Below, in pieces: positions 18,708-29,058 of a stretch of DNA of 64,000 nucleotides. Source of the DNA: Burkholderiaceae bacterium (lineage in GTDB: Bacteria; Pseudomonadota; Gammaproteobacteria; Burkholderiales; Burkholderiaceae). Each line of letters begins with the position of its first letter. Position 1 is the first letter of the stretch. The position numbers and the translations under genes were made by a program. The stretch is taken from NCBI GenBank assembly GCA_947448415.1, contig CANFMT010000014.1, positions 1 to 64,000 of the forward strand. Reading direction: 5' to 3'. Under the pieces are notes generated by a model. That model had not been told where the DNA came from. It was given only the letters and a program-made list of their open reading frames with translations, and did no database searches.

Positions 18708-21700
18708 ATGTCAGATGCATTAAATCTTGTACCCCCTATACCCGCTCCTCGGGCTGGGCAGCGCTTTACCTTTTCTGGGCTCGTGGGCTCGGCCGATGCC
18801 GCTTTAATAGCCCAAACTGCCCTGTGCTATCGAAATCTATTCTCAGTGATGGTTATCTTCTGCGCCCAAGCTCAGGAAGCCCAGCGGCTATTAGAGGAAA
18901 TTCCTGCTTTTGCACCGCAACTTAAAACAAGACTTTTACCTGACTGGGAAATTCTTCCATACGATCTTTTTTCCCCCCATCAAGATTTAGTCTCTGAGCG
19001 TCTCGCCACCTTGTATGAGTTACTAAACGGCAGCTGCGATATTGTTTTAGTACCTGTTACAACAGCCCTACAAAGACTTGGACCACCTAATTTTTTATCG
19101 GGCCATACATTTTTCTTTAGGCAAGGCGACAAACTCAATGAAGCCGCCTTAAAGTTGCAATTACAACAAGCGGGTTATGACCCCGTTAGCGCAGTGATGC
19201 GCCCTGGTGAATACAGCATACGCGGCGGTTTAATTGATTTATTCCCTATGGGCTCGAACTTGCCATACCGCCTAGATTTATTTGGCGATGAAATTGAACA
19301 AATTCGAGCATTTGATCCAGATACCCAACGTAGCCTTTACCCAGTTAAAGAAGTTCGCCTACTCCCTGGTCATGAGTTTCCTTTTGATGACGCTTCTCGC
19401 ACAGCATTTAGGGGGCGTTGGCGTGAAGTATTTGAAGGTGATCCCACCCGCTGTTCTATCTATAAGGATGTAAACTTAGGCATCCCTAGTGCCGGCATTG
19501 AATCCTATTTACCGCTCTTCTTTGAAGAACGTTCTAATCTTTTTGACTACTTCCCTCGTTCTGGAGACCCTGTTTGGCTAATTAATATTGGTGATATTGA
19601 TGAAACCATCAAAGGCTTTTGGAAAGATACATTTTCACGCTATGAGTTTTTAAAACATGATCTTGATCGCCCTATTCTGCCACCGAAAGAATTGTTTTTA
19701 GATGTTGATGAGTTCTTTTCAACTGCAAAATCTTATGCGCGCCTAAATTTAGAAAAGCAAGCTGGTGATACGTCAGAGTTCTTGCCGGTACCTGATATTG
19801 CAGTACACCGCCGCGATGCCGATCCAATCAACCGTCTACGTAAATTGGTGTCCGAGGAAAAGATTCGCACCCTAATCTGTTGTGATAGCGCTGGACGCAA
19901 AGAATCTATTAGACAGTTGCTCGAAGAAAGCAATTCTGTTGCAGGCCTAGATGGTAAATCACCCTACTCCTTCAAGCCGGAGAGCTTTGACAATATTGCA
20001 GAGTTTATTAAGAGCGGCTCTTTATTTGGGCTCGTCACTGCCCCGCTATTTAGTGGATTCTCTTGGCCTGCAGAAAACTTAGTTCTGATCACTGAAGCTG
20101 AATTATTTACCAGCACTGCACGCCAGCGTCGTAAGAGCAAAGGTTCTGAAAATGCTGATCCCGATATGTTGTTCAAGGATTTATCGGAGCTTAAGATTGG
20201 AGATCCGGTAGTGCATGCCGAACATGGCATCGGTCGTTATCAAGGGCTAGTATTACTAAATTTGGCGCCGCCCAAAGAAGTACCCATATTTGAAGAGTTT
20301 TTGCATTTGCAATACTCGGGTCAAGCAACCTTGTATGTCCCAGTGCAGCAACTGCAAATGGTCACGCGCTATGCAGGATCAGATCCTGACTCTGCACCAC
20401 TGCATCAACTTGGATCGGGTCAGTGGGATAAGGCTAAACGCAAGGCTGCCCAACAAATACGCGACACGGCAGCTGAATTACTGGGGCTTTACGCTGCCAG
20501 AGCGATTCGTAAGGGTCATGCATTTGAGTTCTCTGCCCATGACTATGCTGCTTTTGCGGAAAGCTTTGGCTTTGAAGAAACGCCGGATCAAGCCAATGCA
20601 ATAGCTGCCGTGATTGGCGATATGACTAGTGGCACCCCAATGGATCGATTGGTCTGTGGTGATGTTGGCTTTGGAAAAACAGAAGTAGCATTACGGGCAA
20701 GCTTTGTAGCAGTCATGGGTGGAAAGCAAGTAGCTATATTAGCCCCAACAACTCTGCTTGCTGAACAACATGTTGCCACCTGGAAAGATCGTTTTGCCGA
20801 TTGGCCAGTAAAAATAGTTGAACTTTCACGCTTTAAGACTACTAAAGAAATTAATGCCGCACTTGAAGCAATTGCTAAGGGTGAAGCAGACATCATCATC
20901 GGCACTCATAAGCTACTTTCTAAGGAAACGCAATTTGCTAACCTTGGCTTAGTCATAGTCGATGAAGAGCATCGCTTTGGTGTGCGTCAAAAAGATGCCC
21001 TGAAGGCACTCCGCGCTGAGGTCGATATTTTGACTTTGACCGCTACACCGATACCCAGAACATTGGGCATGGCTATGGAAGGTTTACGTGAGTTTTCAAT
21101 CATAGCAACTGCTCCACAAAAAAGACTGGCGATTAAGACTTTTGTTCGTCGCGAAGGTGATGGCGTCATCCGTGAAGCTGTCCTACGAGAAATCAAACGT
21201 GGCGGTCAAGTCTACTTCTTACATAACGAAGTAGAAACGATTCAAAATCGTAAGCATGCCTTGCAAGAATTAATTCCTGAAGCCAGGATCAGTGTTGCCC
21301 ATGGTCAAATGCATGAGCGGGAACTTGAATCAGTTATGCGTGAATTTGTTACGCAACGCACTAATATTCTTTTATGTACAACCATTATTGAAACAGGTAT
21401 TGACGTCCCAACAGCCAATACCATCATCATGCATCGTGCCGATAAATTTGGTTTAGCTCAATTACATCAATTACGTGGTCGAGTAGGCCGATCACACCAC
21501 CAAGCCTATGCATACCTTCTGGTGCCAGATCCTGAGGCCCTAAGCAAGCAAGCCCAACTACGTCTTAACGCCATTCAAGCAATGGAAGAATTAGGTTCTG
21601 GCTTTTACTTGGCGATGCATGACTTGGAGATTCGGGGGGCTGGAGAAGTATTAGGTGACAAGCAGTCAGGCGAAATACATGAAATTGGTTTTCAACTCTA

Positions 21701-22250
21701 TACAGAAATGCTGAACAGAGCGGTTAAATCATTGCGCAGCGGCAAGGAGCCAGATCTACTCTCGCCACTGCAAGCAACAACCGATGTCAATCTGGGTGTG
21801 CCAGCACTTCTTCCGGAAGATTACTGTCCAGATGTCCATGAACGTCTATCCTTGTACAAACGTTTTGCCGGCACAAATGATTTTTCCGAATTAATGGGCT
21901 TACGCGAGGAGTTAGTAGATCGCTTTGGAGATCTTCCAGATCAAGCCAAATCATTTTATGAAACCCATCGTTTGCGCCTAGAAATGGCGGGCTTTGGCAT
22001 CAAAAAAATTGATGCTACTCCCGTATCGATTCAAATTCAATTTATCCCCAATCCACCCATTGATCCCATGAAGATCATTCAGCTAATACAGTCATCAAAA
22101 CATATTCAGTTAAACGGTCAAGACAAACTCAAAGTACTACCCCAAAAAGATCGTGAATTCGATAAGCTTGAACAGCGCCTAGATGCAATCAGACAAGTAC
22201 TGCGGCGCCTTAATGAGTCAGCCATCCTGAGTCCTATCAAAACCAAATAA
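18708..22250 (+). CDS. mfd: transcription-repair coupling factor
   Basis: The 1180-residue Mfd is a DNA translocase that removes stalled RNA polymerase and recruits UvrA. A UvrB-homology module is N-terminal. The RNA-polymerase interaction domain follows (GDPVVHAEHGIGRYQGL region). The RecG-like motor has Walker A GDVGFGKTEVA, DEEH, TATPIPRTL and QLRGRVGRS. The TRCF C-terminal D7 domain lies after LLPEDYCPDVHERLSLYKR. Length is normal. It is divergent from ispD and followed by serB after 19 bases. Confidence 0.98.
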   Translation: MSDALNLVPPIPAPRAGQRFTFSGLVGSADAALIAQTALCYRNLFSVMVIFCAQAQEAQRLLEEIPAFAPQLKTRLLPDWEILPYDLFSPHQDLVSERLATLYELLNGSCDIVLVPVTTALQRLGPPNFLSGHTFFFRQGDKLNEAALKLQLQQAGYDPVSAVMRPGEYSIRGGLIDLFPMGSNLPYRLDLFGDEIEQIRAFDPDTQRSLYPVKEVRLLPGHEFPFDDASRTAFRGRWREVFEGDPTRCSIYKDVNLGIPSAGIESYLPLFFEERSNLFDYFPRSGDPVWLINIGDIDETIKGFWKDTFSRYEFLKHDLDRPILPPKELFLDVDEFFSTAKSYARLNLEKQAGDTSEFLPVPDIAVHRRDADPINRLRKLVSEEKIRTLICCDSAGRKESIRQLLEESNSVAGLDGKSPYSFKPESFDNIAEFIKSGSLFGLVTAPLFSGFSWPAENLVLITEAELFTSTARQRRKSKGSENADPDMLFKDLSELKIGDPVVHAEHGIGRYQGLVLLNLAPPKEVPIFEEFLHLQYSGQATLYVPVQQLQMVTRYAGSDPDSAPLHQLGSGQWDKAKRKAAQQIRDTAAELLGLYAARAIRKGHAFEFSAHDYAAFAESFGFEETPDQANAIAAVIGDMTSGTPMDRLVCGDVGFGKTEVALRASFVAVMGGKQVAILAPTTLLAEQHVATWKDRFADWPVKIVELSRFKTTKEINAALEAIAKGEADIIIGTHKLLSKETQFANLGLVIVDEEHRFGVRQKDALKALRAEVDILTLTATPIPRTLGMAMEGLREFSIIATAPQKRLAIKTFVRREGDGVIREAVLREIKRGGQVYFLHNEVETIQNRKHALQELIPEARISVAHGQMHERELESVMREFVTQRTNILLCTTIIETGIDVPTANTIIMHRADKFGLAQLHQLRGRVGRSHHQAYAYLLVPDPEALSKQAQLRLNAIQAMEELGSGFYLAMHDLEIRGAGEVLGDKQSGEIHEIGFQLYTEMLNRAVKSLRSGKEPDLLSPLQATTDVNLGVPALLPEDYCPDVHERLSLYKRFAGTNDFSELMGLREELVDRFGDLPDQAKSFYETHRLRLEMAGFGIKKIDATPVSIQIQFIPNPPIDPMKIIQLIQSSKHIQLNGQDKLKVLPQKDREFDKLEQRLDAIRQVLRRLNESAILSPIKTK

Positions 22251-22269
22251 CAGCCCTGCATTTCCGATT

Positions 22270-23169
22270 ATGATAAGTACCATGTCACACCAAACATTAG
22301 TTGCCCTCTCAAGAGATCCAATTCCCGAGAAGATGGTTTTTGAACTTAAAGAGCATGCCTTAAGGCTTGGAGCATCCCTACATACAGTTGGTGGATTGGT
22401 GAGTAATGGCAGTTATTTCTCAGAACGCTGGGATTGCAGCATTCATCTCGATACCAACACAAGAGAAGAGCTACGATCCATAAGCTCTCGCTTTCATGTT
22501 GATTTATGCTTTTTAAAGAGCGGCCTGAATCCTCAGGATATTCAAGTTTTAGCAATGGATATGGACTCCACCTTGATCAATATTGAATGTATTGATGAGA
22601 TCGCTGACTTTACCGGTAAAAAATCTGCCGTTGCAGAAATCACTGAAGCCACAATGCGCGGTGAAATTAAAGACTTTAAAGAAAGTTTGCGTAGACGCGT
22701 GGCGCTTTTAGAGGGCGTACACGCCGATGCACTTGAGTCGGTATATCGCGAGCGATTACGTCCAAATCCTGGCGCCATAGAACTTTTAGCGGGTGCCCAC
22801 GGACGCGGAATTTACACACTCCTAGTATCAGGCGGCTTTACCTTCTTTACAGAAAAGCTGCGCGAGCAATTAGGTTTTAAACAGACTCAAGCTAATACCC
22901 TCGAAATTCTTGATGGCAAACTCACCGGCCAGGTACTTGGAGATATTGTCGATGGAGCCGCTAAGGCTGCTCATCTTGATATGGCCTGCCAAAATTTAGG
23001 CTGCACTAAAGCCAATGCCATCACGATGGGTGATGGTGCCAACGATCTGATGATGATGAATGACTCTGGTATCAGCGTTGCCTATCAAGCCAAGCCTGTT
23101 GTAAAAGAAAAAGCCGACGCGGCTTTTGACCATGTCGGCTTAGATGCTGCTTTACTGCTGATTTCTTAA
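22270..23169 (+). CDS. serB: phosphoserine phosphatase
   Basis: The 299-residue HAD-superfamily enzyme makes serine from O-phosphoserine. The nucleophile motif is MDMDSTLINIECIDEIA, motif II is the Ser in LVSGGFTFF, and the C-terminal motif is MGDGANDLMMM. An ACT-like region covers about the first 80 residues. A second ATG at 22282 (MSHQTLVAL) is an equally possible start; neither has a strong Shine-Dalgarno. It is probably co-transcribed with mfd and converges on the thiolase gene. Confidence 0.95.
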   Translation: MISTMSHQTLVALSRDPIPEKMVFELKEHALRLGASLHTVGGLVSNGSYFSERWDCSIHLDTNTREELRSISSRFHVDLCFLKSGLNPQDIQVLAMDMDSTLINIECIDEIADFTGKKSAVAEITEATMRGEIKDFKESLRRRVALLEGVHADALESVYRERLRPNPGAIELLAGAHGRGIYTLLVSGGFTFFTEKLREQLGFKQTQANTLEILDGKLTGQVLGDIVDGAAKAAHLDMACQNLGCTKANAITMGDGANDLMMMNDSGISVAYQAKPVVKEKADAAFDHVGLDAALLLIS

Positions 23170-23218
23170 GTATTGACCTAAGAGACCTCTAGTAATTTTT
23201 GCGTCAAGCTACTGACCA

Positions 23219-24403
23219 TTACATTCTTTCGAAAATAGTAGCAATACCTTGGCCACCGCCAATACACATTGTTACCAAAGCGTATTTACCTTGAACACGT
23301 TGTAATTCATGAATTGCTTTGGTGGCGATCGCCGCGCCAGAACAACCAATAGGGTGACCTAATGCAATCGCACCACCATTCACGTTGGTTTTTGCTGGAT
23401 CTAAGCCCAAGCCCTTAGTAACTGCTAAAGCTTGTGCAGCAAAGGCTTCGTTAGACTCGATGACATCCATTTGATCTAATTTCAGACCAGCACGCTCTAA
23501 GGCTAGCTTAGTTGCTGGGATTGGACCCTCACCCATAATGTGGTTTGGTACGCCAGCTACAGCATATGAGACTAATCGTGCGATAGGTTTGTGACCAGCT
23601 TTTTTAGCTGTTTCGGCATCAGCCAATACAAAGAATGCAGCACCATCATTAATACCAGAAGCATTACCAGCAGTAACTGAGCCGCCCTCTTTTTTGAACA
23701 CAGCCTTCATCTTGGCTAATGTTTCCATAGTTGTATCGGGCTTGCAATGCTCATCAGTATCAAACACTACGTCGCCCTTGCGAGATTTAATAGTGATTGG
23801 GACGATTTGTGATTTGAAGCGACCTTCTTTAATAGCATTAGCAGCGCGACGATGAGATTCCACAGCCAAGGCATCTTGCTCTTCGCGTGTAAATTTCCAT
23901 TTTTCTACAAGGTTTTCTGCAGTAACACCCATATGACCAACACCAAATGGGTCAGTCAAAACAGCAACCATTAGGTCGAGCATCTTGGTATCGCCCATGC
24001 GTGCACCACTGCGCATTGCCGGTGAACCATACATTCCACGAGACATCACCTCAACACCACCACCGATACCGTAATCACAGTCGCCAAGCATGATCTGCTG
24101 CGCTGTTGTAACAATTGCTTGTAGGCCAGAACTACAGAGTCTGTTTAGCGCCATGGCCACAGATTCCATTGGAAGGCCAGCCTGTATAGAGGCTACGCGA
24201 GCGACATAAGCGTAGCGACTATCTGTTGGAATGGTATTCCCCACAGTTACATAGTTGATGAGCGCAGGATCAACGCCAGAGCGAGTTATCGCTTCTTTCA
24301 TCACAATACCGCCGAGCTCAGATGGCTCAAAACTACTAAGTGAGCCATTAAAGGCGCCAATTGCGGAACGAACTGCACTTAAGACAACGACATCACGACT
24401 CAT
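23219..24403 (-). CDS. acetyl-CoA acetyltransferase / beta-ketothiolase (PhaA/BktB type)
   Basis: The 394-residue thiolase condenses two acyl-CoA units to a 3-ketoacyl-CoA. The acylated Cys is in NRLCSSGLQA, the active-site His in GGAIALGHPIGCSGA, and the second Cys in MCIGGGQG. The text resembles Cupriavidus BktB (NRLC instead of NQVC), which accepts longer substrates such as propionyl-CoA. It lies 93 bases beyond rimO in the phaC-phaB-phaR-rimO series, so a role in polyhydroxyalkanoate precursor supply is likely. Whether phaA or bktB is the better name cannot be settled here. Confidence 0.9.
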   Translation of the reverse strand: MSRDVVVLSAVRSAIGAFNGSLSSFEPSELGGIVMKEAITRSGVDPALINYVTVGNTIPTDSRYAYVARVASIQAGLPMESVAMALNRLCSSGLQAIVTTAQQIMLGDCDYGIGGGVEVMSRGMYGSPAMRSGARMGDTKMLDLMVAVLTDPFGVGHMGVTAENLVEKWKFTREEQDALAVESHRRAANAIKEGRFKSQIVPITIKSRKGDVVFDTDEHCKPDTTMETLAKMKAVFKKEGGSVTAGNASGINDGAAFFVLADAETAKKAGHKPIARLVSYAVAGVPNHIMGEGPIPATKLALERAGLKLDQMDVIESNEAFAAQALAVTKGLGLDPAKTNVNGGAIALGHPIGCSGAAIATKAIHELQRVQGKYALVTMCIGGGQGIATIFERM

Positions 24404-24495
24404 ATCAATCCCCTTAGCTTTGCCTAAAAATTAGGCTAAATTTGTACTGCATTCATGCTGATTAAAAATAACAACCACTAGTTTTATTCGATTCG

Positions 24496-25854
24496 TCAAG
24501 TTTCGGCTATTAGGTCATGCCCTTGGGAGCTAATGACTGTGGCGCGGATGATGTCCCCAACTCTATAACGCTTAGAGGGCTTGTTAGGTGGCAAAACCCT
24601 CACTAAACCATCAATTTCAGGGGCATCGCCAATAGTTCTGCCAATTCCGCCTGATTCATCTACGCGATCAATCAAAATCTGAACACGCTTGCCAACCTTT
24701 TTGGCAAGTCGCTTAATAGAAATCTCTTCCGCCTTAGCCATAAATCGCGCGCGACGATCTTCTCTGATGGCATCTGGAACCGGATTTTCAAGTTCGTTAG
24801 CTGTCGCACCTTCAACTGGGGAGTATGCAAAACATCCTGCACGATCGATTTGCGCTTCATCCAGGAAATTCAGTAAGTGCTCAAACTCCTCTTCTGTTTC
24901 ACCAGGAAAACCAGCAATAAAGGTACTTCGAATCACCAAGTCTGGACAAGCAGCTCGCCAAGCCAAAATACGCTCTAGATTTTTTTCGCCACTAGCGGGA
25001 CGTTTCATTCTTTTGAGAACGTCCGGATGAGCATGCTGCAGGGGAATATCTAAATAAGGCAAAACCCCATAGCCATACTCTGAGAACTCCGCCATCAAAG
25101 GCAAGACATCATCAACATGCGGATAAGGATAAACATAATGCAACCTTACCCATGCTTGATGCTCGCGAGCAATTTGATTTAAGGCATTAACCAAGTCAAA
25201 CATTTTTGTCTTAACAGGTTTGCCATCCCAAAACCCAGTGCGGTATTGAATATCTACACCATAGGCGCTGGTATCTTGCGAAACGACTAATAATTCTTTT
25301 ACACCGGATTCAAATAGGCGTTTAGCTTCTAGTAGCACTTCACCGATTGGGCGTGAAACTAAGTCACCGCGCATATTAGGAATGATGCAAAACGTACAAC
25401 GATGATTGCAGCCCTCTGAAATCTTCAGATAAGCATAGTGTTTGGGAGTTAACTTTATCCCGGCCGGAGGAACCAAGTCCGTAAATGGATCATGCGGCTT
25501 TGGTAGATGAAGATGAATGGCCTGCATAACCTCATCAGTAGCATGAGGTCCTGTTACAGCCAACACTTTAGGGTGAATGCTTTGGATGAGGTCTGAGCCA
25601 TCAGCATTTTTTCGGGCGCCCAAACAGCCGGTAACAATGACCTTACCATTCTCAGCCAACGCTTCACCAATAGCAGAAAGACTCTCTTCAACTGCTGAAT
25701 CAATAAAACCGCAAGTATTCACTACGACTAAATCGGCTCCAGAATAGTCTTTTGCAGTTTCGTATCCCTCGGCACTCAGTTGCGTCAGAATTAATTCAGA
25801 ATCAACTAGCGCCTTAGGACAACCTAAGGATACAAAACCAATTTTTCCCGCCAC
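24496..25854 (-). CDS. rimO: ribosomal protein uS12 methylthiotransferase
   Basis: The 452-residue radical-SAM enzyme adds a methylthio group to an Asp of ribosomal protein S12. The N-terminal MTTase domain opens with [15 protein letters not shown] and contributes three cluster cysteines (LGCPKA, NTCGFID, TGCLGA). The radical-SAM motif is [19 protein letters not shown]-terminal TRAM domain ends at [12 protein letters not shown]. It begins 2 bases after phaR, a linkage common in Burkholderiales. Confidence 0.97.
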   Translation of the reverse strand: MAGKIGFVSLGCPKALVDSELILTQLSAEGYETAKDYSGADLVVVNTCGFIDSAVEESLSAIGEALAENGKVIVTGCLGARKNADGSDLIQSIHPKVLAVTGPHATDEVMQAIHLHLPKPHDPFTDLVPPAGIKLTPKHYAYLKISEGCNHRCTFCIIPNMRGDLVSRPIGEVLLEAKRLFESGVKELLVVSQDTSAYGVDIQYRTGFWDGKPVKTKMFDLVNALNQIAREHQAWVRLHYVYPYPHVDDVLPLMAEFSEYGYGVLPYLDIPLQHAHPDVLKRMKRPASGEKNLERILAWRAACPDLVIRSTFIAGFPGETEEEFEHLLNFLDEAQIDRAGCFAYSPVEGATANELENPVPDAIREDRRARFMAKAEEISIKRLAKKVGKRVQILIDRVDESGGIGRTIGDAPEIDGLVRVLPPNKPSKRYRVGDIIRATVISSQGHDLIAET

Positions 25855-25856
25855 AA

Positions 25857-26420
25857 CTATTCTTTTTCCGTTTTATTAGGTTGCGGAGTAAAAGGGAATT
25901 TACTGCCAAATAAATTATGGGAGTTCTGCATTTGCTCTTGCATTTTGACAAACAAGTCTTTGCTTTGCTCCATGTAATTCCCCATCAAACCTTGCATGAG
26001 TGGATTTTGCATGTTGAGCATTTGTGACCAGGCCTCTGGGGTGCTGCCTGCACCAAGCCCTTTTGTTTGATCGCCAAGCTTGTTATGAATATCAACAAAT
26101 GACTGCATGGTTTTTTCGAGATAGTTTCCCATTAATCCCTGCATGGAATTTCCATAGAAGCGAATAATTTGAGAAAGCATTTGTGATGAGAATACTGGTG
26201 CACCACCAGCCTCTTCTTCTAGAATAATTTGCAGCAAAATATTACGTGTTAAGTCTTCGTCAGTTTTTGCATCAACCACTTTGAACTCTTCATTACCCAT
26301 AACCAATCCTTTAATGTCGGACAAGGTTACGTAAGTGCTCGTTTGGGTATCGTAAAGACGACGATTGGGGTACTTCTTAATGAGTCGATCTTCACCAACT
26401 CGTTTTGTGCGGGTAGCCAT
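25857..26420 (-). CDS. phaR: polyhydroxyalkanoate synthesis repressor
   Basis: The 187-residue regulator senses PHA granules. The N-terminal DNA/PHA-binding domain has the family motif [20 protein letters not shown] (about residues 14-33). Two PHB_acc repeats follow ([26 protein letters not shown] and a related [16 protein letters not shown] stretch). PhaR proteins repress phasin genes and their own gene, and are released when they bind nascent polymer. An inverted repeat frames the candidate promoter upstream. It is transcribed with rimO. Confidence 0.95.
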   Translation of the reverse strand: MATRTKRVGEDRLIKKYPNRRLYDTQTSTYVTLSDIKGLVMGNEEFKVVDAKTDEDLTRNILLQIILEEEAGGAPVFSSQMLSQIIRFYGNSMQGLMGNYLEKTMQSFVDIHNKLGDQTKGLGAGSTPEAWSQMLNMQNPLMQGLMGNYMEQSKDLFVKMQEQMQNSHNLFGSKFPFTPQPNKTEKE

Positions 26421-26444
26421 TTTTTTCCTTACTTTTTACTGCAA

Positions 26445-26502
26445 CGCAACATCAGCATAGTTTATCTCTTGTTTAATTAAAAGGTAAATATGCTGAGTTG
26501 CG
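26445..26502 (-). promoter_or_regulatory. phaR promoter framed by an inverted repeat (candidate operator)
   Basis: The arms CGCAACATCAGCATA (26445-26459) and TATGCTGAGTTGCG (26489-26502) are inverted copies differing by one inserted base. Between them, on the reverse strand, lie a -35-like TTTACC (26488-26483) and a -10-like TAAACT (26464-26459) with an 18-base spacer. This placement would suit autorepression by PhaR. The sites are TGC-rich, like reported PhaR targets; binding is inferred. Confidence 0.5.
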
Positions 26503-26538
26503 CACTTCACACACTGCTCATAATGCTGCAGTGCAATA

Positions 26539-27279
26539 TTAACCAGTGTGGATGCCGCCATTTAAGGAGAAATCTGCACCAGTTGCATAACCACCATCAT
26601 CAGAAGCAATCCAACAGCAAATGGAAGCTATTTCATCGGGAGTGCCTAAGCGCTTAACTGGAATACCTGCAACGATTTTTTCCAAAACATCCTCACGAAT
26701 TGCTTTAACCATATCAGTGCCGATATAGCCAGGAGAAACGGTATTAACAGTTACACCCTTAGTTGCAACTTCCTGAGCTAAAGCCATCGTGAAACCATGT
26801 AAGCCTGCTTTTGCAGTGGAATAGTTCGCTTGACCAAACTGGCCTTTTTGACCATTCACCGAAGAGATATTGATGATACGGCCCCAATTATTCTCGACCA
26901 TGCCATCAATGACTTGTTTAGTGACATTGAATAAAGAGTTCAAATTGGTATCAATAACAGCTTTCCAAGCATCTGGGGTCATTTTGCGGAAAACGCTATC
27001 ACGCGTAATACCAGCATTATTTACAAGCACATCGACACGACCTACTTCTGCCTTGACCTTATCAAAGGCTGCAACAGTGCTATCCCAATCTGAAACGTTA
27101 CCTTCAGAAGCGATGAAGTCATAACCCAATACCTTTTGCTCGGCCAGCCAACGATCTTTTCGTGGAGAATTTGGGCCGCAACCGGCGATGACTTTAAATC
27201 CGTCTTTTGCTAATCGTTGACAAATAGCGGTGCCAATACCACCCATACCACCTGTTACATATGCGACTTTTTGAGACAT
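26539..27279 (-). CDS. phaB: acetoacetyl-CoA reductase
   Basis: The 246-residue short-chain dehydrogenase reduces acetoacetyl-CoA to (R)-3-hydroxybutyryl-CoA with NADPH. The cofactor loop is TGGMGGIG. NNAGITRDSVFRKM is typical of PhaB/FabG. The catalytic Ser is in INISSVNGQKGQFGQ, and Tyr and Lys are in YSTAKAG. It lies 40 bases after phaC and is most likely in the same operon, supplying its monomer. Confidence 0.95.
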   Translation of the reverse strand: MSQKVAYVTGGMGGIGTAICQRLAKDGFKVIAGCGPNSPRKDRWLAEQKVLGYDFIASEGNVSDWDSTVAAFDKVKAEVGRVDVLVNNAGITRDSVFRKMTPDAWKAVIDTNLNSLFNVTKQVIDGMVENNWGRIINISSVNGQKGQFGQANYSTAKAGLHGFTMALAQEVATKGVTVNTVSPGYIGTDMVKAIREDVLEKIVAGIPVKRLGTPDEIASICCWIASDDGGYATGADFSLNGGIHTG

Positions 27280-27319
27280 TACTTTCCCCTTGTAAAAAAC
27301 CTTCGTTAAATATTTTTAG

Positions 27320-28942
27320 TTAAGCTGCTTTTTCTTTGACATATACCCCTGGAGCAGCTTCCATCTTTTTGTATTTGGCATTTCCAAAAGTAGTGCTAGC
27401 AGGTTTTTTCTCACCAGCAAACTGCTCTAACCATTTTGTATAGTTTGGCCACCAACTACCTGGTATTTGCGTTGCCCCTTCAAGCCACTCTTGAGCTGTT
27501 GGAGTAATTACATTATTTTCAAAGTAATAACGTTTGTTTTTTGCCGGCGGATTAATAACTCCAGCAATATGGCCTGATGCACCCAAAACAAAACGGTTCT
27601 TACCTTTCAAAATATGAGTTGATTCATAAGCTGATTGCCAAGGAACAATATGATCCTCTTGGGATGCATATAGATACGCAGGACATTTAATCTTGCCAAG
27701 GTCAACCTTCTCACCACAAATAGTCACCTTACCTGGCTTAACCAAATCATTTTGCAAATACGTATGGCGTAAGTACCAGCAATACATTGCACCTGGGAGA
27801 TTAGTAGAATCGCCATTCCAATAAAGCAAATCAAAAGGGGGTGGAGAGTTGCCTTTGAGATAGTTCTCAACAACGTAATTCCACACTAAGTCATTTGGAC
27901 GCAAAAATGAGAAGGTGTTTCCAAGGTCGAGTCCCGACATCATGCCGTACTTGCCGCCCTTACCGCCAATAGTATTTTCACGCATCTCCACCGTGCCCTC
28001 ATCAATGAAGACGTCCAAGATGCCGGTGTTCGTGAAATCTAAAAGCGTAGTAAATAAGGTTAAGCTAGCAGCAGGATGCTGCTTTTTTGCTGCCAAGACC
28101 GCCAAAGCAGAAGTGGTGAGTGTGCCACCCACGCAGAATCCCAAAATATTGAGCTGATCTACTTTGCCAATTTCTTTAACAACATCAATAGCCTTAATAA
28201 CACCCTTGCCTACATAGTCGTCCCAGCTAACTTGCGCCATCGATGAGTCGGGATTTTTCCATGAAACCAAGAACACCGTATGGCCTTGGCTGACCATGTG
28301 ACGCACTACTGAATTTTCTGGCTGCAAATCCAATATGTAATATTTATTAATACAAGGTGGCACCATTAAGTAGGGGTGCGAATACACAGTTTCAGTCAGA
28401 GGCGTGTATTGAATTAATTCAAACAACTCATTACGAAATACGACATGACCTTCTGTTGTCGCAATGTTTTTACCAACTTCAAAAGCAGTTTCATCCGTAA
28501 TGGAAACTTTGCCCTTCTTCATGTCACCAAGAAGATTGACTATCCCCTTTTGAATAGATTGCCCTTGGGTGCTAATAATGTTTTCCAGAACTTCAGGATT
28601 AGTAGCAATAAAGTTTGATGGAGAAAGCGCATCAATCATTTGCTCTGTAGTAAACAGGATTTTTTGCTTAGACTTTTCATCCGTATCCACGGCTTTAGCA
28701 AGCGCCATGAGATGTTTTGAGTTCAGCAAATAAGTCGCAGCAATTACCTTGCTCCAGGAGGAGTGCCATGCCTTGCCGGCAAAGCGCCTATCCTTGACTT
28801 CAATAGCCTCTGGATTAGTGGCAATGTGGGCAAGCTCAGCAAAGTAATCCTTTTGAATCTCTGCCAAACGCTCTGGTGGAATTAGTGCCATATGGTGCGG
28901 CGCCAAAGATGGCGTTGCGCCGGTATTCATGCCTGCAAACAT
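27320..28942 (-). CDS. phaC: class I poly(3-hydroxyalkanoate) synthase
   Basis: The 540-residue polymerase builds PHA from (R)-3-hydroxyacyl-CoA on cytosolic granules. The lipase-box-like GFCVGG carries the catalytic Cys270, with Asp430 (EDHIVPW) and His458 (GASGHIAGV) completing the triad. The PhaC N-terminal domain covers about residues 50-225. Class I synthases are 560-600 residues, so this one is slightly short at the N-terminus. AAGAGAT precedes the ATG. A short inverted repeat lies in its upstream leader region at 28992-29010. Confidence 0.96.
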   Translation of the reverse strand: MFAGMNTGATPSLAPHHMALIPPERLAEIQKDYFAELAHIATNPEAIEVKDRRFAGKAWHSSWSKVIAATYLLNSKHLMALAKAVDTDEKSKQKILFTTEQMIDALSPSNFIATNPEVLENIISTQGQSIQKGIVNLLGDMKKGKVSITDETAFEVGKNIATTEGHVVFRNELFELIQYTPLTETVYSHPYLMVPPCINKYYILDLQPENSVVRHMVSQGHTVFLVSWKNPDSSMAQVSWDDYVGKGVIKAIDVVKEIGKVDQLNILGFCVGGTLTTSALAVLAAKKQHPAASLTLFTTLLDFTNTGILDVFIDEGTVEMRENTIGGKGGKYGMMSGLDLGNTFSFLRPNDLVWNYVVENYLKGNSPPPFDLLYWNGDSTNLPGAMYCWYLRHTYLQNDLVKPGKVTICGEKVDLGKIKCPAYLYASQEDHIVPWQSAYESTHILKGKNRFVLGASGHIAGVINPPAKNKRYYFENNVITPTAQEWLEGATQIPGSWWPNYTKWLEQFAGEKKPASTTFGNAKYKKMEAAPGVYVKEKAA

Positions 28943-28991
28943 AGTGATCTCTTTTATAAACTAGAGACATTCTCCATGCATAAGGTATATA

Positions 28992-29010
28992 GGGTTATAC
29001 GCAATAACCC
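28992..29010. repeat. short hairpin upstream of phaC
   Basis: GGGTTAT (28992-28998) and ATAACCC (29004-29010) form a 7-bp stem with a 5-base loop in the 116-bp gap between pgeF and phaC. No T-run follows on either strand, so it is not a good terminator. It may be an operator or part of the phaC leader. Confidence 0.35.
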
Positions 29011-29058
29011 CTAGCCTTAGGGATAAGCTAGTAGTAACCCGCACTTAATGACGTTGAG

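Noticed and set aside
23112..23140. Hairpin near the 3' end of serB as a terminator
   Set aside because: It lies inside the coding region and has no following T-run.
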